This document shows positions 52,117-62,280 of a stretch of 64,000 nt of DNA, piece after piece. The stretch is taken from positions 1 to 64,000 of the forward strand of contig JADKDV010000004.1 in the NCBI GenBank assembly GCA_016718315.1, in the 5' to 3' direction. Each line of letters begins with the position of its first letter. Within the stretch, counting starts at the first letter, position 1. The notes under the pieces are model-generated. The model ran no database searches, was not told the DNA's origin, and was given only the letters and a program-made list of their open reading frames with translations. This stretch comes from Candidatus Obscuribacter sp. (GTDB taxonomy: Bacteria; Cyanobacteriota; Vampirovibrionia; Obscuribacterales; Obscuribacteraceae). The position numbers and the translations under genes were made by a program.

Positions 52117-53142
52117 TTAGAACGCGACGCCGACCGCGGTCCAGGCAGCCTTGAGAGACGCGACGTGCTGCGGGCACATCTTGTTGGCGTTCTCGATGGT
52201 CTTCTTGGCCCAGGTGGTGAAGTCGCAGTTGGGACCGACGTGACCGACACCGCAGTTGGTCTCGTACCACACGCCCAGCGGGATCTCCCAGGCATTGCCG
52301 CCGACGGCACGTGCCCAGGTGGCGAAGGCCTTGTTGGGGATACCCGAGTTGATGTGGACGCCGCCGTTGTCACCAGAGCCCCGGTAGAGCTTGCTGTAGT
52401 GATCCGGCTGCGGGTCCTTGCCCAGGTTGGCGGGATCGTTGTACGCCGTGCCCGGGTTGAGCATGGAGCGCAGAGCGACGCCCTTGACCTTGGCAGTGAA
52501 GATGCCGGGGCCGACCAGCCAGGAGTCCTTGTCGGCGGTGAGCTTGAAGTACCACTGGCGGAAGCAGACGCCAAAGACGTCCGAGAAGCTCTCGTTGAGA
52601 GCGCCGGATTCGCCATAGTAGTCGAGGCCAGAGGTCAGCTCGCAGAGGGCGTGCGCCATCTCGTGTCCGATGACGTCGATCAGGACGAACAGCGCAAAGA
52701 CGACACCGTCGCCGTCGCCGTAGGTCATGGTCAGGTTGGACATGAAGGCGTTGTTGTAGTTCTTGCCGAAGTGCACGGTGCCGACCAGGTCGTGACCGGC
52801 GTTGTCCAGCGAGTTGAGACCGAAACGCTGCTTGAGGAATTCGCGGAACATCCGCTGGAATTCGTAGGCGTCGTTGACGATCTTGTCCGAAACCGCCGGT
52901 TCGCCTTCGAAGCGAGCCTTGGTGCCGGGACGACGCTGGGTGTTCTTGGCGTCGTAAATGAGGACGTCACCCTTGCCCGAGCCCAGCTTCTTCTTCTTCT
53001 TGAGAGCGAGCTTGTTGGCGGCGTTGGCGATCTTCTGGGTGGTGATGATGGTCTGGAGGAGCGTGGTCAGCTCCGGATGGCGCTGGGCGATATCGTGCAG
53101 GAGGAACGAGGGCACGACACCGTCAAAGATTCTCTTGGTCAT
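52117..53142 (-). CDS. M4 (thermolysin-family) metallopeptidase
   Basis: 341 residues. The zinc site is IGHEMAHALCEL (HExxH) with the third ligand in GALNESFSDVFG, and the second catalytic domain has NGGVHINSGIPNKAFATWAR and GVWYETNCG with the conserved substrate-polarising histidine. These are diagnostic for M4 endopeptidases. There is no signal peptide; the short N-terminal segment GVVPSFLLHDIAQRHPELT resembles the propeptide of protealysin-type enzymes, which lack classical leaders. A lysine-rich stretch (LALKKKKKLGSGKG) follows it. First gene of the GC-rich minus-strand run. Confidence 0.93.
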   Translation of the reverse strand: MTKRIFDGVVPSFLLHDIAQRHPELTTLLQTIITTQKIANAANKLALKKKKKLGSGKGDVLIYDAKNTQRRPGTKARFEGEPAVSDKIVNDAYEFQRMFREFLKQRFGLNSLDNAGHDLVGTVHFGKNYNNAFMSNLTMTYGDGDGVVFALFVLIDVIGHEMAHALCELTSGLDYYGESGALNESFSDVFGVCFRQWYFKLTADKDSWLVGPGIFTAKVKGVALRSMLNPGTAYNDPANLGKDPQPDHYSKLYRGSGDNGGVHINSGIPNKAFATWARAVGGNAWEIPLGVWYETNCGVGHVGPNCDFTTWAKKTIENANKMCPQHVASLKAAWTAVGVAF

Positions 53143-54141
53143 GATTGTTTTTCTCGGAAAACCGAGTCCTTTCAGTAATTCGCAGTGGTCTGAGTCGGAT
53201 GACAGCAGTTAGGGCTGCGAGGGTTGATAGATGTGGATGGATGAAGTGGCGTTCAGCTCAAAGCAGCACAAAACAAGTCACAGACAAGTTCGATGCAACT
53301 TCAAAATTTGTCCCGACCAAATCCCTACCAGCGATGTCTACTCAGCGCGCACCGCGCGTGGTATCAAAGGCTGGAGATAGAAGCTGTCTTTTAAGAAAGA
53401 GAGATATCTTGGGGTTATTGGGTGGAAGAACTAAACGTGACTAGACACTATGCAATCTTGAGATCTGAATACAAGAGCAACCTGGTGATCATCTCTATAG
53501 CTTAGATATATTCAAGATCTGGTTGCCAAGCGGCACTATTGGCGAGGTTTGCGTTAGCTGCACGAGCAGAGATCAAGTTGTAAAATGCGTAGAATTTCAT
53601 TCGTCGCTATTGTCACTTTTGGGCATCTTAAAACTATGGATCGCTGATTTTTGATCTGTCGCTTTGATTTTTGCTCCAGTCTGCCGCAAATTAAAGACTG
53701 TCTGTTGAATACACTTTTAGTCTGGCTTGCTGTGTCACTTTTACGCAGGCCACAGGTATCTTTGCAGTAGTTTTTTGGGTAGCCAAAGTGGACGGCAGCA
53801 AATCACCTAGCGCGAGCGCGTACTCTTACTAAATGAGAGTGAGATCATGCCTTGTTCAATACTCTAATTTTTCTAATAGCTCAAGTCATTGATTATCAAG
53901 AGGTAAGCAGTCTATGGTGAGATCAGGTTTCTTATTTAATTCATTTGGCAAGCAGGTTTAATCGCTCACAGCACTACGCGCGCGATGGCTATAAATTCTT
54001 GTGACATTAGCTTGTCGAATCCCAGGCCATTTCATTATCTGAGTTTCATTTTCTGCCAAAATCTTTGTCGCGCGTAGGGTCATCCCTCGCCTGCTAGCTC
54101 TGCTGGCAAGTACATGGCAAAAATGAAGGTCAATAATCAAA
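53143..54141. other. Divergent intergenic region of about 1 kb
   Basis: No convincing gene. The sequence shifts from GC-rich near the M4 start to A/T-rich nearer the M1 gene, has several short open frames without ribosome-binding sites, and no recognised RNA. It should contain promoters for both flanking genes. Confidence 0.45.
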
Positions 54142-56842
54142 ATGCTGAGCAATATTGAAAATGAGTCCGCAACTGCAGTTGCTAATCAGGATTTTCGCCT
54201 GCCCAAGTCTGTAGTACCGAGCCACTACACCCTGCATCTCTCACCCGACCTCGTCAAGTTTGTCTTTGATGGTCAGGTGACTATCGATGTCGACATCCTT
54301 GAGTCCACCGACACCATCAAGCTCAACGCTAAGGACCTGGACATCGCCAGCTTTAGCGCTACATCCATCGGGGCAGATAGCCAAAAGCTCCAGGGTAAAG
54401 TGAGTGTCTGCTCAGACAAAGAAATTGCCACTATTAAATTTGAAAAGTTTTTGGCACCGGGCAAATACAGCCTGGAGTCGACCTTTACTGGCACACTCAA
54501 CGACAAACTCAAAGGTTTTTATCGCTCGGTCTGGACCGACGAAAAAGGCGGCAAACACCCCATTGCCACCACTCAGTTTGAGTCCACCGATGCTAGACGT
54601 GCTTTTCCTTGCTTTGATGAGCCAGAGTTCAAAGCTACTTTTGATGTGCAATTGACTGTGCCTGAGGACCTTACCGCTCTTTCCAACGGCGCCATCATCA
54701 AAACCGAAAGCGGACAACGGCAAAAAGACCGTCACTTATGAGCGCACCATGAAGATGTCCACCTATCTCGTGTGCTTCTGTGTCGGTGAATTTGTCTCCA
54801 GCGCTCCAGTCAATGTAAACGGCATCGAAGTGCGCATCTGGAGCATACCGGGCAAAGAAAAACTAACCGATTTTGCTCAGGCTTGCTCATCGTTTGCCAT
54901 TGATTTTTACGAGAAATATTTTGAAATCCCCTATCCGGGCGGCAAGAAAATCGACCACATCGCGATACCGGATTTTGCTTCTGGCGCAATGGAAAACCTC
55001 GGTCTGATTACTTACCGCGAAACAGCTCTTTTGCTCGATGACAAAAACGCCACTCACGCAGAGCGCAAGCGCGTCGCCGAAGTGGTTATGCATGAGCTGG
55101 CTCACATGTGGTTTGGCGACCTGGTCACCATGAGCTGGTGGAATGGTCTGTGGTTAAACGAGAGTTTTGCCACCTTTATGGAAAACCTTTGCCTCCACAA
55201 TTGGAAGCCCGAATGGGAAATCTGGAATGACTTCGGTCTTTCGCGTGCCGCTGCCTCTAGAGTAGATGCTCTCAAGAGCACTCACCCTATCGAATGCGCA
55301 GTCAATCACCCGGATGAAGCTGCTGAGATGTTTGACGTAATCAGCTACGAAAAAGGCTGCTCGGTGCTTTACCAAATCCACGAATATGTGGGTGGTGAGA
55401 CATTTAGACGCGGTATTGCTGCTTATCTCAAACGTCATAGCTACAAAAACACCGAGACTCACGATCTCTGGGATGCCCTGGAAGAAGCCTGTCAGGCTGC
55501 CACTGGTGATGCTGGTAAAAAAGCTGACCCATCGGCTGCAGCAGTGCCGGTGCCAGTGCGCATGATTATGGACAAGTGGGTTTTTACTTCCGGTCACCCG
55601 GTTGTTGCTGTCAAAGGTGACATCGGCAAATCTGGCAGTGTGATTGAGCTTTCGCAAAAGCCATTTAAGTTTTTGTCGACTGACGAAAAGACCCTCTGGC
55701 CTATCCCTCTTACAGTCAAAGCCAAACTCCAGTCTGGTCAGATTGTAGAGCGCAGAATGCTCATGGATGGTGCTACCCATAGTATCAACTGTGACAAGGA
55801 CCTGGGCGGCGCTATCGACTGGGTAGTGGTTAACGCTGGAGGATCTGGTTTTTACCGGGTCACTTATAGCAAAGAGTTAGCCAGCGCTCTGACTAAAGAT
55901 GCTCAAAAAAATCTCACCGCTATTGAGCGTTTCAATCTGCTCAATGATGCCTGGGCATGTGTGAGAGCTGGCATGCTTTCGGCTCAAGATTATCTCCATA
56001 TGGTGCGTAGTTTTGTTAGCGAGACAGACCCCAACGTCTGGGCTATCATCACTGCCTCGCTTGGTCACCTGCATGGACTCACTGCCATCGGTAGTCAGCC
56101 ACGCAAAGAGCTAGCCGCCATGATCCGTGAGCTGGTTAAGCCCACCGCCGACAGACTCGGACTTGCTCCCAAGAGTGCCGACGAGTCAGTCCAGGTCAAG
56201 CAACTCAGAGGATCGCTTATCGGAGTGCTCGGCACCATCGGTGATGACGCTCAGACGATCAAGGACGGTCAGGAAATGTTTGATAAATGGAAAGCCGATA
56301 GGCAGTCCATCGATACAAACGTTGTGCCTGCCGCAGTTTCGATCACTGCATATCACGGTGATGAAAAACGCTATGAGGAGTTTAGCAAGCTTTCAAAAGA
56401 AGCCACTGCTCCTCAGGAAGTGCAGAGATTTCTCTTTTCGCTAGCAAGATTTCGCAAACACGACTTGCTAGAGAAGACCATCCAATCCTGCATGACTGAA
56501 GCTGTTCGGACACAAGACGCTCCCTACCTGTTCGCTGCTCTTTTGGGCAACGAAGAGGCAGGCAGCGACGCCTGGCAGTTTCTCAAGAGAAACTGGCAAG
56601 ACATGATCGCGCGCTATCCCGAAAACGGTGTAGTGCGTATGGTCGGTGCTGTCTCGGCTCTCGATAAAGCTGAGCTGGCAAAAGATGTAACTGAGTTTTT
56701 TGCCAAAAATCCTGTTAAGTCGGGAGATATGGCAGTAGCTCAAGCGCTCGAACAACTGAGCATCAATGTGCAGTTGCGTGAGCGCGAAGCCGACAATCTG
56801 AGTAAAGTAGCGCAAGCTGCTCTGGCTCAGGCTAAAGGCTAA
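54142..56842 (+). pseudogene. M1-family aminopeptidase, split by a one-base insertion
   Basis: Two adjacent frames, 54142-54741 and 54749-56842, together form a complete M1 zinc aminopeptidase of about 900 residues. The first holds the N-terminal beta domain (FRLPKSVVPSHYTLHLSPDL, RRAFPCFDEPEFKATFDVQL); the second the catalytic domain with GAMENLGLITYRE, HELAHMWFGDLVTMSWWNG and LNESFATF (HExxH-x18-E) and the ERAP-like C-terminal domain. Removing one G at 54712-54713 joins IIKTES to DNGKKTVTYERTMKMSTYLV without loss. So it is either an assembly error in a working gene or a fresh mutation. It removes N-terminal residues from peptides. A terminator follows, and a paralogue lies downstream. Confidence 0.9.
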
Positions 56843-56908
56843 TACAGGCTGGCACAAGTCAGTTTAGACTGGCTCCAGGCTAGCTTGTAACACCAACAAT
56901 CACCACAG

Positions 56909-56942
56909 ACGGAGGACTCCAGACGGAGCCCTCCGTTTCGTT
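56909..56942 (+). terminator. Terminator of the first M1 gene
   Basis: ACGGAGG-ACTCC pairs with GGAGC-CCTCCGT around AGAC, followed by TTCGTTTCG. Confidence 0.75.
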
Positions 56943-57012
56943 TCGCAACCGGGCAGGCATCCCGCCTACCCGCAACTGGTTCTAACAATCCTGAATTAAG
57001 GAGCAAAACACT

Positions 57013-59889
57013 ATGTGCATGTACAAAAACTGCAGCCACCGCAATGGCGGTGACTTCTCTGCTACTGAAGTGATGCTTGGCAGCAAGTTCCGCCTGCCCC
57101 GCCATGTGCTGCCGCTTCACTATGATCTGGAGCTGACTCCGGACCTCGTCGCCCTGACCTTCTTTGGTGCGGTGGCAATCGACATCAAGGTCACAAAGGC
57201 CAGCTCGGAGATCTTGATCAACACCAAGGATCTGCGCCTGGGCCGCATCTCCATCGAAAACTCCAACGGCACCGTGCTGGAAGGCACTGCCGAGAACGAC
57301 GATGAGTTGCAGCGCACTGCCATCAAGTTCGCCGGCAAGGTGGGCAAGGGCAAGTGGCGCCTCAAGATCAACTTCGCCGGTGTCCTCAACGATGAGTTGA
57401 AGGGCTTCTACCGCAGCACCTGGAAGGACGACAAGGGCGTCGAGCATGTCATCGCCACGACGCAGTTCGAGGCCACCGACGCTCGCCGCGCGTTCCCGTG
57501 CTTCGACGAGCCCAACATGAAGGCCACCTTCAAGGTCACCCTCAACGTGCCGCACGGCTACGAGGCGCTCTCGGCCATGCGTCCGACGAGCGAATCCACC
57601 ATCTCGGTCGAATCCCCCGCGGAATTCACCGACAGCGGTGTGATGATGATGGAGCCCCGCTTGCTCAAGCGAGTGGAGTTTGCTGTCACCCCCAAGATGT
57701 CCACCTACTACCTGGCCTTCGTGGTCGGCGAGCTGGCTTGCGGCGGCAGCGTCATGTCGCGCGGCACCGAGCTGCGCTTCTGGACCATCCCGGGCATGGA
57801 AGACCAGCTCAAGTTTGCTCAGGGCGTCGGTGCGTTTGCCTTCGCCTGGCTGGAGGACTACTGCCAGACCAAGTACATCGGCGATGACAAAATCGACTTC
57901 GTGGCTGTCCCGGACTTCGCTGCCGGCGCCATGGAAAACCTCGGCTGCATCATCTACCGCATGACGGACCTGTGCCTCAACGAGGCCACCGCCACGCAGG
58001 ATCAGCGCGAGCGTGTCGCTCACGTCGTCGTCCACGAGCTGGTGCACATGCGCTTCGGCGATGATGCCACCATGGACTGGTGGGACAACCTCTGGCTCAA
58101 CGAGAGCTTTGCCACTCTGCTCGAAAACATGGGCGTCGACGCCATGTTCCCGGAGTGGAAGACCTGGAGCTCGTTTGCTCTGTCGCGCGCCAGTGCCTTT
58201 GGTCTCGACCAGCTGCACAGCACGCACTCCATCCAGGTGGCTGTCGACAACCCCTTCGAGATCGATCAGATCTTCGACCTGATCTCCTACGAGAAGGGTT
58301 GCAGCGTGCTGCGCATGCTGGAGCAGTTCATCGGGCCGGAAGCCTTCCGTGCGGGCGTGCGCATCTACTGCAAGCGTCATCACCTGGCCAACACCGTCGC
58401 TGACGACCTCTGGAACGCTCTCGATGAGGGCGCTGCCGCTTCGGGTCTGAAGATTTCGGTGCGCAACCTGATGGACAAGTGGGTCTTCACCCCCGGCCAT
58501 CCGCTGGTCACCGTCGGTGTTTCGTCCTTGCCCGGCTGCATCAAGCTGACGCAGGATGAGTTCAAGGTGCTGAGCAAAGACGGCGCCAAAAAGCCGCTCT
58601 GGCCGATTCCGCTCAAGCTGCGCGCCAAGACTCGCGACGGCATCATCGAGCAGTCGCTGGTGTTCGGCGAGAAGAGCCATGACTATTACATCGGCGAAGG
58701 TGTCGAGTGGGTCGTGGTCAACGCTCATGGCGACGGGTTCTTCCGTGTCAGCTATGAGACCCAGATGTTGGCCAAGCTGTTGCCGGTGCTCAAGTCCGCG
58801 ATGGGCCAAATCGAGCAGTACAACCTGCTCAACGACGCCTGGAGCGCCACTCGTGCGCTCAAGATGGACATCATCGACTACCTCAAGCTCGTGGACACCA
58901 TGGGCTCTTCCGAGGACCCCAATGTCTGGCACCGCATCGCCGGTTCGCTGGGCTATCTGCACGACATCACCCACGGTCCCATCAAGGAAGCCGTGGCCGG
59001 CAAGGTGCGGGCGCTCTTCAAGCCGCTCTACGCCAAGCTGGGCATCGCTGCTGGTGCGGGCGAAGACACCAAGCGCATGGAACTCCGTGTGCGCGTGTTG
59101 CGTAGCCTCGGTGTCGTGGGCAACTACGCGCCGGTTATTGAAAACGCCAAGGCCATCTACGCCAAGTGGAAGGCCGATCCCAAGTCGGTCGACAGCGACG
59201 TCTTCGACGCCATGCTGTCGGTGCTCTGCGAGCATGGTGGCAACGCCATGTACGACGAGTTCGACGTGCTGCGCACCACGAGCCCGACGGCTCAGGAGTG
59301 CGAGAGCTTCATGTTCGCTCTGACGTCGTTCTCCGACCCGGCGCTGGTGCAGCGTTCGCTCGACCTGGTGTTGAGCGGCGGCATCACCAAGCAGTATGCG
59401 CCTTCCTTCCTTGCCTCTCTGTTGGGCAATCGGGAAGCGAGTGCTGTTGTCTGGCAGGCGACCAAGGACAACTGGAGCAAGATCAAGGGCATGTGGACCG
59501 AGTCCATGGTGGCTCGTCTCTTCGGTGCTCTGAGCGTCTTCGATACGGCGGCGCAGGAGGCTGATGTCTTGGCTTTCTTTGCTGCCAACCCGGTCGACTC
59601 CACCAAGATGAAGCTCGCTCAGGGTCTCGAGCAGCTTCGCATCAGCGTGCTGGTGCGTCAGTCCATCGATGCCTGCGAAGGTCCGGTGCTGCGCTACTTC
59701 CTGCCGTCGGATCAGGAAGGCTGCATCTCTCCGGATGTGGGCGCCGGTGACAAGGCTGACGGGACGGCAGGTGGCAAGGCGGCTGACGCTGCTGCGCCGT
59801 CGGGCGAGACTGCGGCCCAGACTTCGGCCAAGACTGCGACTCAGATTTCGGAAGGTTCCTCGGAGCCTTCTGGGGTCGACAACAAGTAA
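57013..59889 (+). CDS. M1-family aminopeptidase, tandem paralogue
   Basis: 958 residues. Standard M1 layout: beta domain (FRLPRHVLPLHYDLELTPDL), RRAFPCFDEPNMKATFKVTL, the substrate-anchoring GAMENLGCIIYR, the zinc site VVHELVHMRFGDDATMDWWD and LNESFATLLE (HExxH-x18-E), the ISYEKGCSVLRML tyrosine block, and a long helical C-terminal domain. The first 25 residues are Cys/His-rich (MCMYKNCSHRNGGD) and the last 55 are an Ala/Thr/Ser-rich, probably disordered tail not present in the upstream paralogue. Codon use is much more GC-biased than in that neighbour although the proteins are clearly related. The long frame on the opposite strand is an artefact. Confidence 0.95.
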   Translation: MCMYKNCSHRNGGDFSATEVMLGSKFRLPRHVLPLHYDLELTPDLVALTFFGAVAIDIKVTKASSEILINTKDLRLGRISIENSNGTVLEGTAENDDELQRTAIKFAGKVGKGKWRLKINFAGVLNDELKGFYRSTWKDDKGVEHVIATTQFEATDARRAFPCFDEPNMKATFKVTLNVPHGYEALSAMRPTSESTISVESPAEFTDSGVMMMEPRLLKRVEFAVTPKMSTYYLAFVVGELACGGSVMSRGTELRFWTIPGMEDQLKFAQGVGAFAFAWLEDYCQTKYIGDDKIDFVAVPDFAAGAMENLGCIIYRMTDLCLNEATATQDQRERVAHVVVHELVHMRFGDDATMDWWDNLWLNESFATLLENMGVDAMFPEWKTWSSFALSRASAFGLDQLHSTHSIQVAVDNPFEIDQIFDLISYEKGCSVLRMLEQFIGPEAFRAGVRIYCKRHHLANTVADDLWNALDEGAAASGLKISVRNLMDKWVFTPGHPLVTVGVSSLPGCIKLTQDEFKVLSKDGAKKPLWPIPLKLRAKTRDGIIEQSLVFGEKSHDYYIGEGVEWVVVNAHGDGFFRVSYETQMLAKLLPVLKSAMGQIEQYNLLNDAWSATRALKMDIIDYLKLVDTMGSSEDPNVWHRIAGSLGYLHDITHGPIKEAVAGKVRALFKPLYAKLGIAAGAGEDTKRMELRVRVLRSLGVVGNYAPVIENAKAIYAKWKADPKSVDSDVFDAMLSVLCEHGGNAMYDEFDVLRTTSPTAQECESFMFALTSFSDPALVQRSLDLVLSGGITKQYAPSFLASLLGNREASAVVWQATKDNWSKIKGMWTESMVARLFGALSVFDTAAQEADVLAFFAANPVDSTKMKLAQGLEQLRISVLVRQSIDACEGPVLRYFLPSDQEGCISPDVGAGDKADGTAGGKAADAAAPSGETAAQTSAKTATQISEGSSEPSGVDNK

Positions 59890-59976
59890 GACCCGAGGCA
59901 ACACCTCTATCGAGTAGCTACCAAGCTGCTTGCAGGGATTGCTGAGGGAAGCTGCGGCAACGCAGTAGTAGGTAAT

Positions 59977-60020
59977 TGGCGAGGGTGGGGTCACGTTGTG
60001 GCTCCACCCTCTTGCCTTGT
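59977..60020 (+). terminator. Terminator of the second M1 gene
   Basis: GGCGAGGGTGGGG pairs with CTCCACCCTCTTGCC around TCACGTTGTGG, followed by TTGTGTTTATT. Confidence 0.75.
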
Positions 60021-60080
60021 GTTTATTACATCAGTCGGTGCCCAGTGCATTCCGACGCAATCTCAAATGAGGACACTAAC

Positions 60081-62162
60081 ATGATCTGGATAGTCTTCGC
60101 ATCAACCCTGGCCCTGCTAGGTGGTCTGGCCGGATGGACCTCTGGCGGTGCCACGTCCGCTCTGGCCTTCACCATTGTGGGCGCGGCAATCGCTCTGAGC
60201 GTCCGTGACATCAAGCGCCACAATCATTCGATTATGGGCTTGACCATCATCACAACCACAATTGGTTGCCAGTACGCCGGTATCGAATACGGTATCGTGC
60301 TCGGCATCCTCTCGGTGGCTGTGCAAATTTCAATCAACGAATTCGTGCAGCGGCAGAGTCCTGTCTTGCCGGTTTCGCTTGGTTTCACCTTCCTGGCCTG
60401 GTGGCTGGGTTGGCACTATGTCAGCGAGATGGCGGGTCTGATTTTCGCCCTGCTCGCTTTCCTGGTGCAAGTGGCGGTGCACGATTTCTTCATCGATAGC
60501 CGTCATGCCATTCGCCGCAATTTCCCGCTGATTGGCTGGTGCCGCTATGGCCTCGAGCTTATCGGCGCGGAGCTGAGGCAGTACTGGTTTATGAGCGACA
60601 CCGAGGAAGCGCCCTACAATCGCATCACTCGCAGCTACATCTACCGTTCTGCCAAAGGCATCAACAACAATCTCGGCTTCGGCACTCAGCGTAAGTACAA
60701 AGAGGTCGGCGAGATTCACGTGTTGCCTGGCATGTTTCCCATCCCCGACACCGAGCGTCAGGGCAATCGCCTGCCGCCGCTCATCATCGGACCAAAGCGT
60801 CGTAAGCCCTACGCCTGCGCCTGGCCGATAAACATCTCCGGCATGAGCTGGGGTGCGCTGTCAGAAGAAGCAGTGCGTGCGCTTTCGAGCGGTGCCAAAC
60901 TGGCCAATATCCACATGGCCACTGGTGAAGGCGGTCTCACGCCCTTTCACCTGGATGGTGTCGTGAAGCGTGTCGAGACTGCTGATAGCCTGCGCAACTC
61001 GCTGGGCAAGATGGTCTCGCGCGTCACCTTTGGCCTGGTCAAAGAGCCGGCTTCTCCCGTGCGTGAAATCGTCGGTGGTGGTCGCATCATCGTGCAGCTC
61101 GGGCCGGCCAAGTTTGGCTTCCGCAAGTCGGTCACCCGGGCCACGGCTGAACAGCTGTTGCGCGGTATCTACCGCTTTGCTGGCCAGTCTCCCGAGGCAC
61201 CGTTTACCATGCTTGACCTGGATAAGGTCAGGAAGGTGGCGGAAAATGATCAGATCGTGGGCTTTGAGCTGAAGCTGGCGCAGGGTGCAAAACCCGGTCA
61301 GGGCGGCAAGTTGCCCAAAGAAAAGATCACTGCGCAGCTGGCTGAATGGCGCGGCATCCCCATGGGTGAGGACTGCTACAGTCCTAATGCCTGGGATGAG
61401 TTTAACGATGTGCCGTCGCTCTTCCGTTTTGTCACGCTGATGCAAGAAACCACTGGCAAGCCGGTGGGCATCAAGATTGTGGTGGGACGTGATGAGGCTG
61501 TGCGTGACATCGCTCGCCACATGAAGGAAACTGGTGAAGCGCCCGACTGGATCACCGTCGATGGTGGCGAGGGCGGCACTGGTGCGGCACCTGTGGACCT
61601 GGCTGACCGTGCCGGTCTGCCTATCCTGCATGCCATCCCCAAGGTGGATACCATCTTGCGCGAAGAAGGTGTGCGCGATATGACTGTCATCGTCGCTAGC
61701 GGTCAAATCGCTCGTGGTGACGACGTCGCCATTGCCATTGCGATGGGTGCAGACATGGTCAACATCGGCCGCGGCAATCTCATTGCCGAAGGCTGCATCA
61801 TGGCTCTGCGTTGCCACACCAACCAGTGCCCCACTGGTATCACAACGCAAGACCCGCGTCTGCGTCGTGGTCTCGATCCGCAAGACAAGTACGTCAAGGT
61901 GGCCAACTACAACATGGTTCTGCAGCGTTCGCTGCTCATGTTTATGAAGACCGCCTGCGTGCGCACCCCCTGGGAGTTGACCCGGGCGCATCTGTCAGTA
62001 GTGATGGAGCCCATGGTCGAAAAGCGCCTCGATGAAGTCCACCCCTACCCGGATGGCTCCAACGGCAAGCGCAACCCGGTGCTCGGTGCATTGCCTGTGG
62101 ACGATGAAGCGCAAGCTGATCGTTTTGGTCCCAAGCTGATCAAAATCGAGCAGGTGCGCTAG
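60081..62162 (+). CDS. Membrane-anchored FMN-binding glutamate-synthase-like protein
   Basis: 693 residues from the ATG at 60081, which has GAGG upstream; the frame is open 35 codons further but that part overlaps the terminator. The N-terminal 155 residues carry several membrane helices (VFASTLALLGGLAGW, LTIITTTIGCQYAGIEYGIV, VSLGFTFLAWWLGWHYV, AGLIFALLAFLVQVAV). The rest is the GltB-type FMN barrel: INISGMSWGALSEEAVRALS, ATGEGGLTPFH, WITVDGGEGGTGAAP, GDDVAIAIAMGADMVNIGRG and the iron-sulfur-like ALRCHTNQCPTGITTQ. The amidotransferase domain of true GltB is absent, so it is a stand-alone glutamate-synthase-like oxidoreductase; substrate unproven. Confidence 0.88.
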   Translation: MIWIVFASTLALLGGLAGWTSGGATSALAFTIVGAAIALSVRDIKRHNHSIMGLTIITTTIGCQYAGIEYGIVLGILSVAVQISINEFVQRQSPVLPVSLGFTFLAWWLGWHYVSEMAGLIFALLAFLVQVAVHDFFIDSRHAIRRNFPLIGWCRYGLELIGAELRQYWFMSDTEEAPYNRITRSYIYRSAKGINNNLGFGTQRKYKEVGEIHVLPGMFPIPDTERQGNRLPPLIIGPKRRKPYACAWPINISGMSWGALSEEAVRALSSGAKLANIHMATGEGGLTPFHLDGVVKRVETADSLRNSLGKMVSRVTFGLVKEPASPVREIVGGGRIIVQLGPAKFGFRKSVTRATAEQLLRGIYRFAGQSPEAPFTMLDLDKVRKVAENDQIVGFELKLAQGAKPGQGGKLPKEKITAQLAEWRGIPMGEDCYSPNAWDEFNDVPSLFRFVTLMQETTGKPVGIKIVVGRDEAVRDIARHMKETGEAPDWITVDGGEGGTGAAPVDLADRAGLPILHAIPKVDTILREEGVRDMTVIVASGQIARGDDVAIAIAMGADMVNIGRGNLIAEGCIMALRCHTNQCPTGITTQDPRLRRGLDPQDKYVKVANYNMVLQRSLLMFMKTACVRTPWELTRAHLSVVMEPMVEKRLDEVHPYPDGSNGKRNPVLGALPVDDEAQADRFGPKLIKIEQVR

Positions 62163-62191
62163 CCGCCTCTGTAGTTTGAAGTAACCAACGC

Positions 62192-62234
62192 TTGCCAGGG
62201 GAGGTAGCAATATCTCCTCTGGCAATGTTTTTTC
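62192..62234 (+). terminator. Intrinsic terminator after the glutamate-synthase-like gene
   Basis: TTGCCAGGGGAGG pairs with TCTCCTCTGGCAA around TAGCAATA, followed by TGTTTTTTC. Confidence 0.85.
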
Positions 62235-62280
62235 TCATATGCAAATTGTCCCTCGGGGCAAAGTAATTTGTGAGGCAAAA

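Noticed and set aside
52165..53178. Plus-strand frame of about 337 codons
   Set aside because: Shadow of the M4 peptidase, whose HExxH and downstream Glu are on the minus strand.
53145..53444. 99-codon plus-strand frame
   Set aside because: Begins antisense to the M4 start, has no ribosome-binding site and no protein-like features.
56839..59994. Open frame of over 1,000 codons on the minus strand
   Set aside because: It lies opposite an M1 aminopeptidase with intact GAMEN and HExxH-x18-E motifs. The frame is a by-product of strong GC third-position bias; its translation is His/Arg/Val/Asp-rich without motifs.
60861..61991. Minus-strand frame of about 376 codons
   Set aside because: Opposite the FMN glutamate-synthase domain; no motif.
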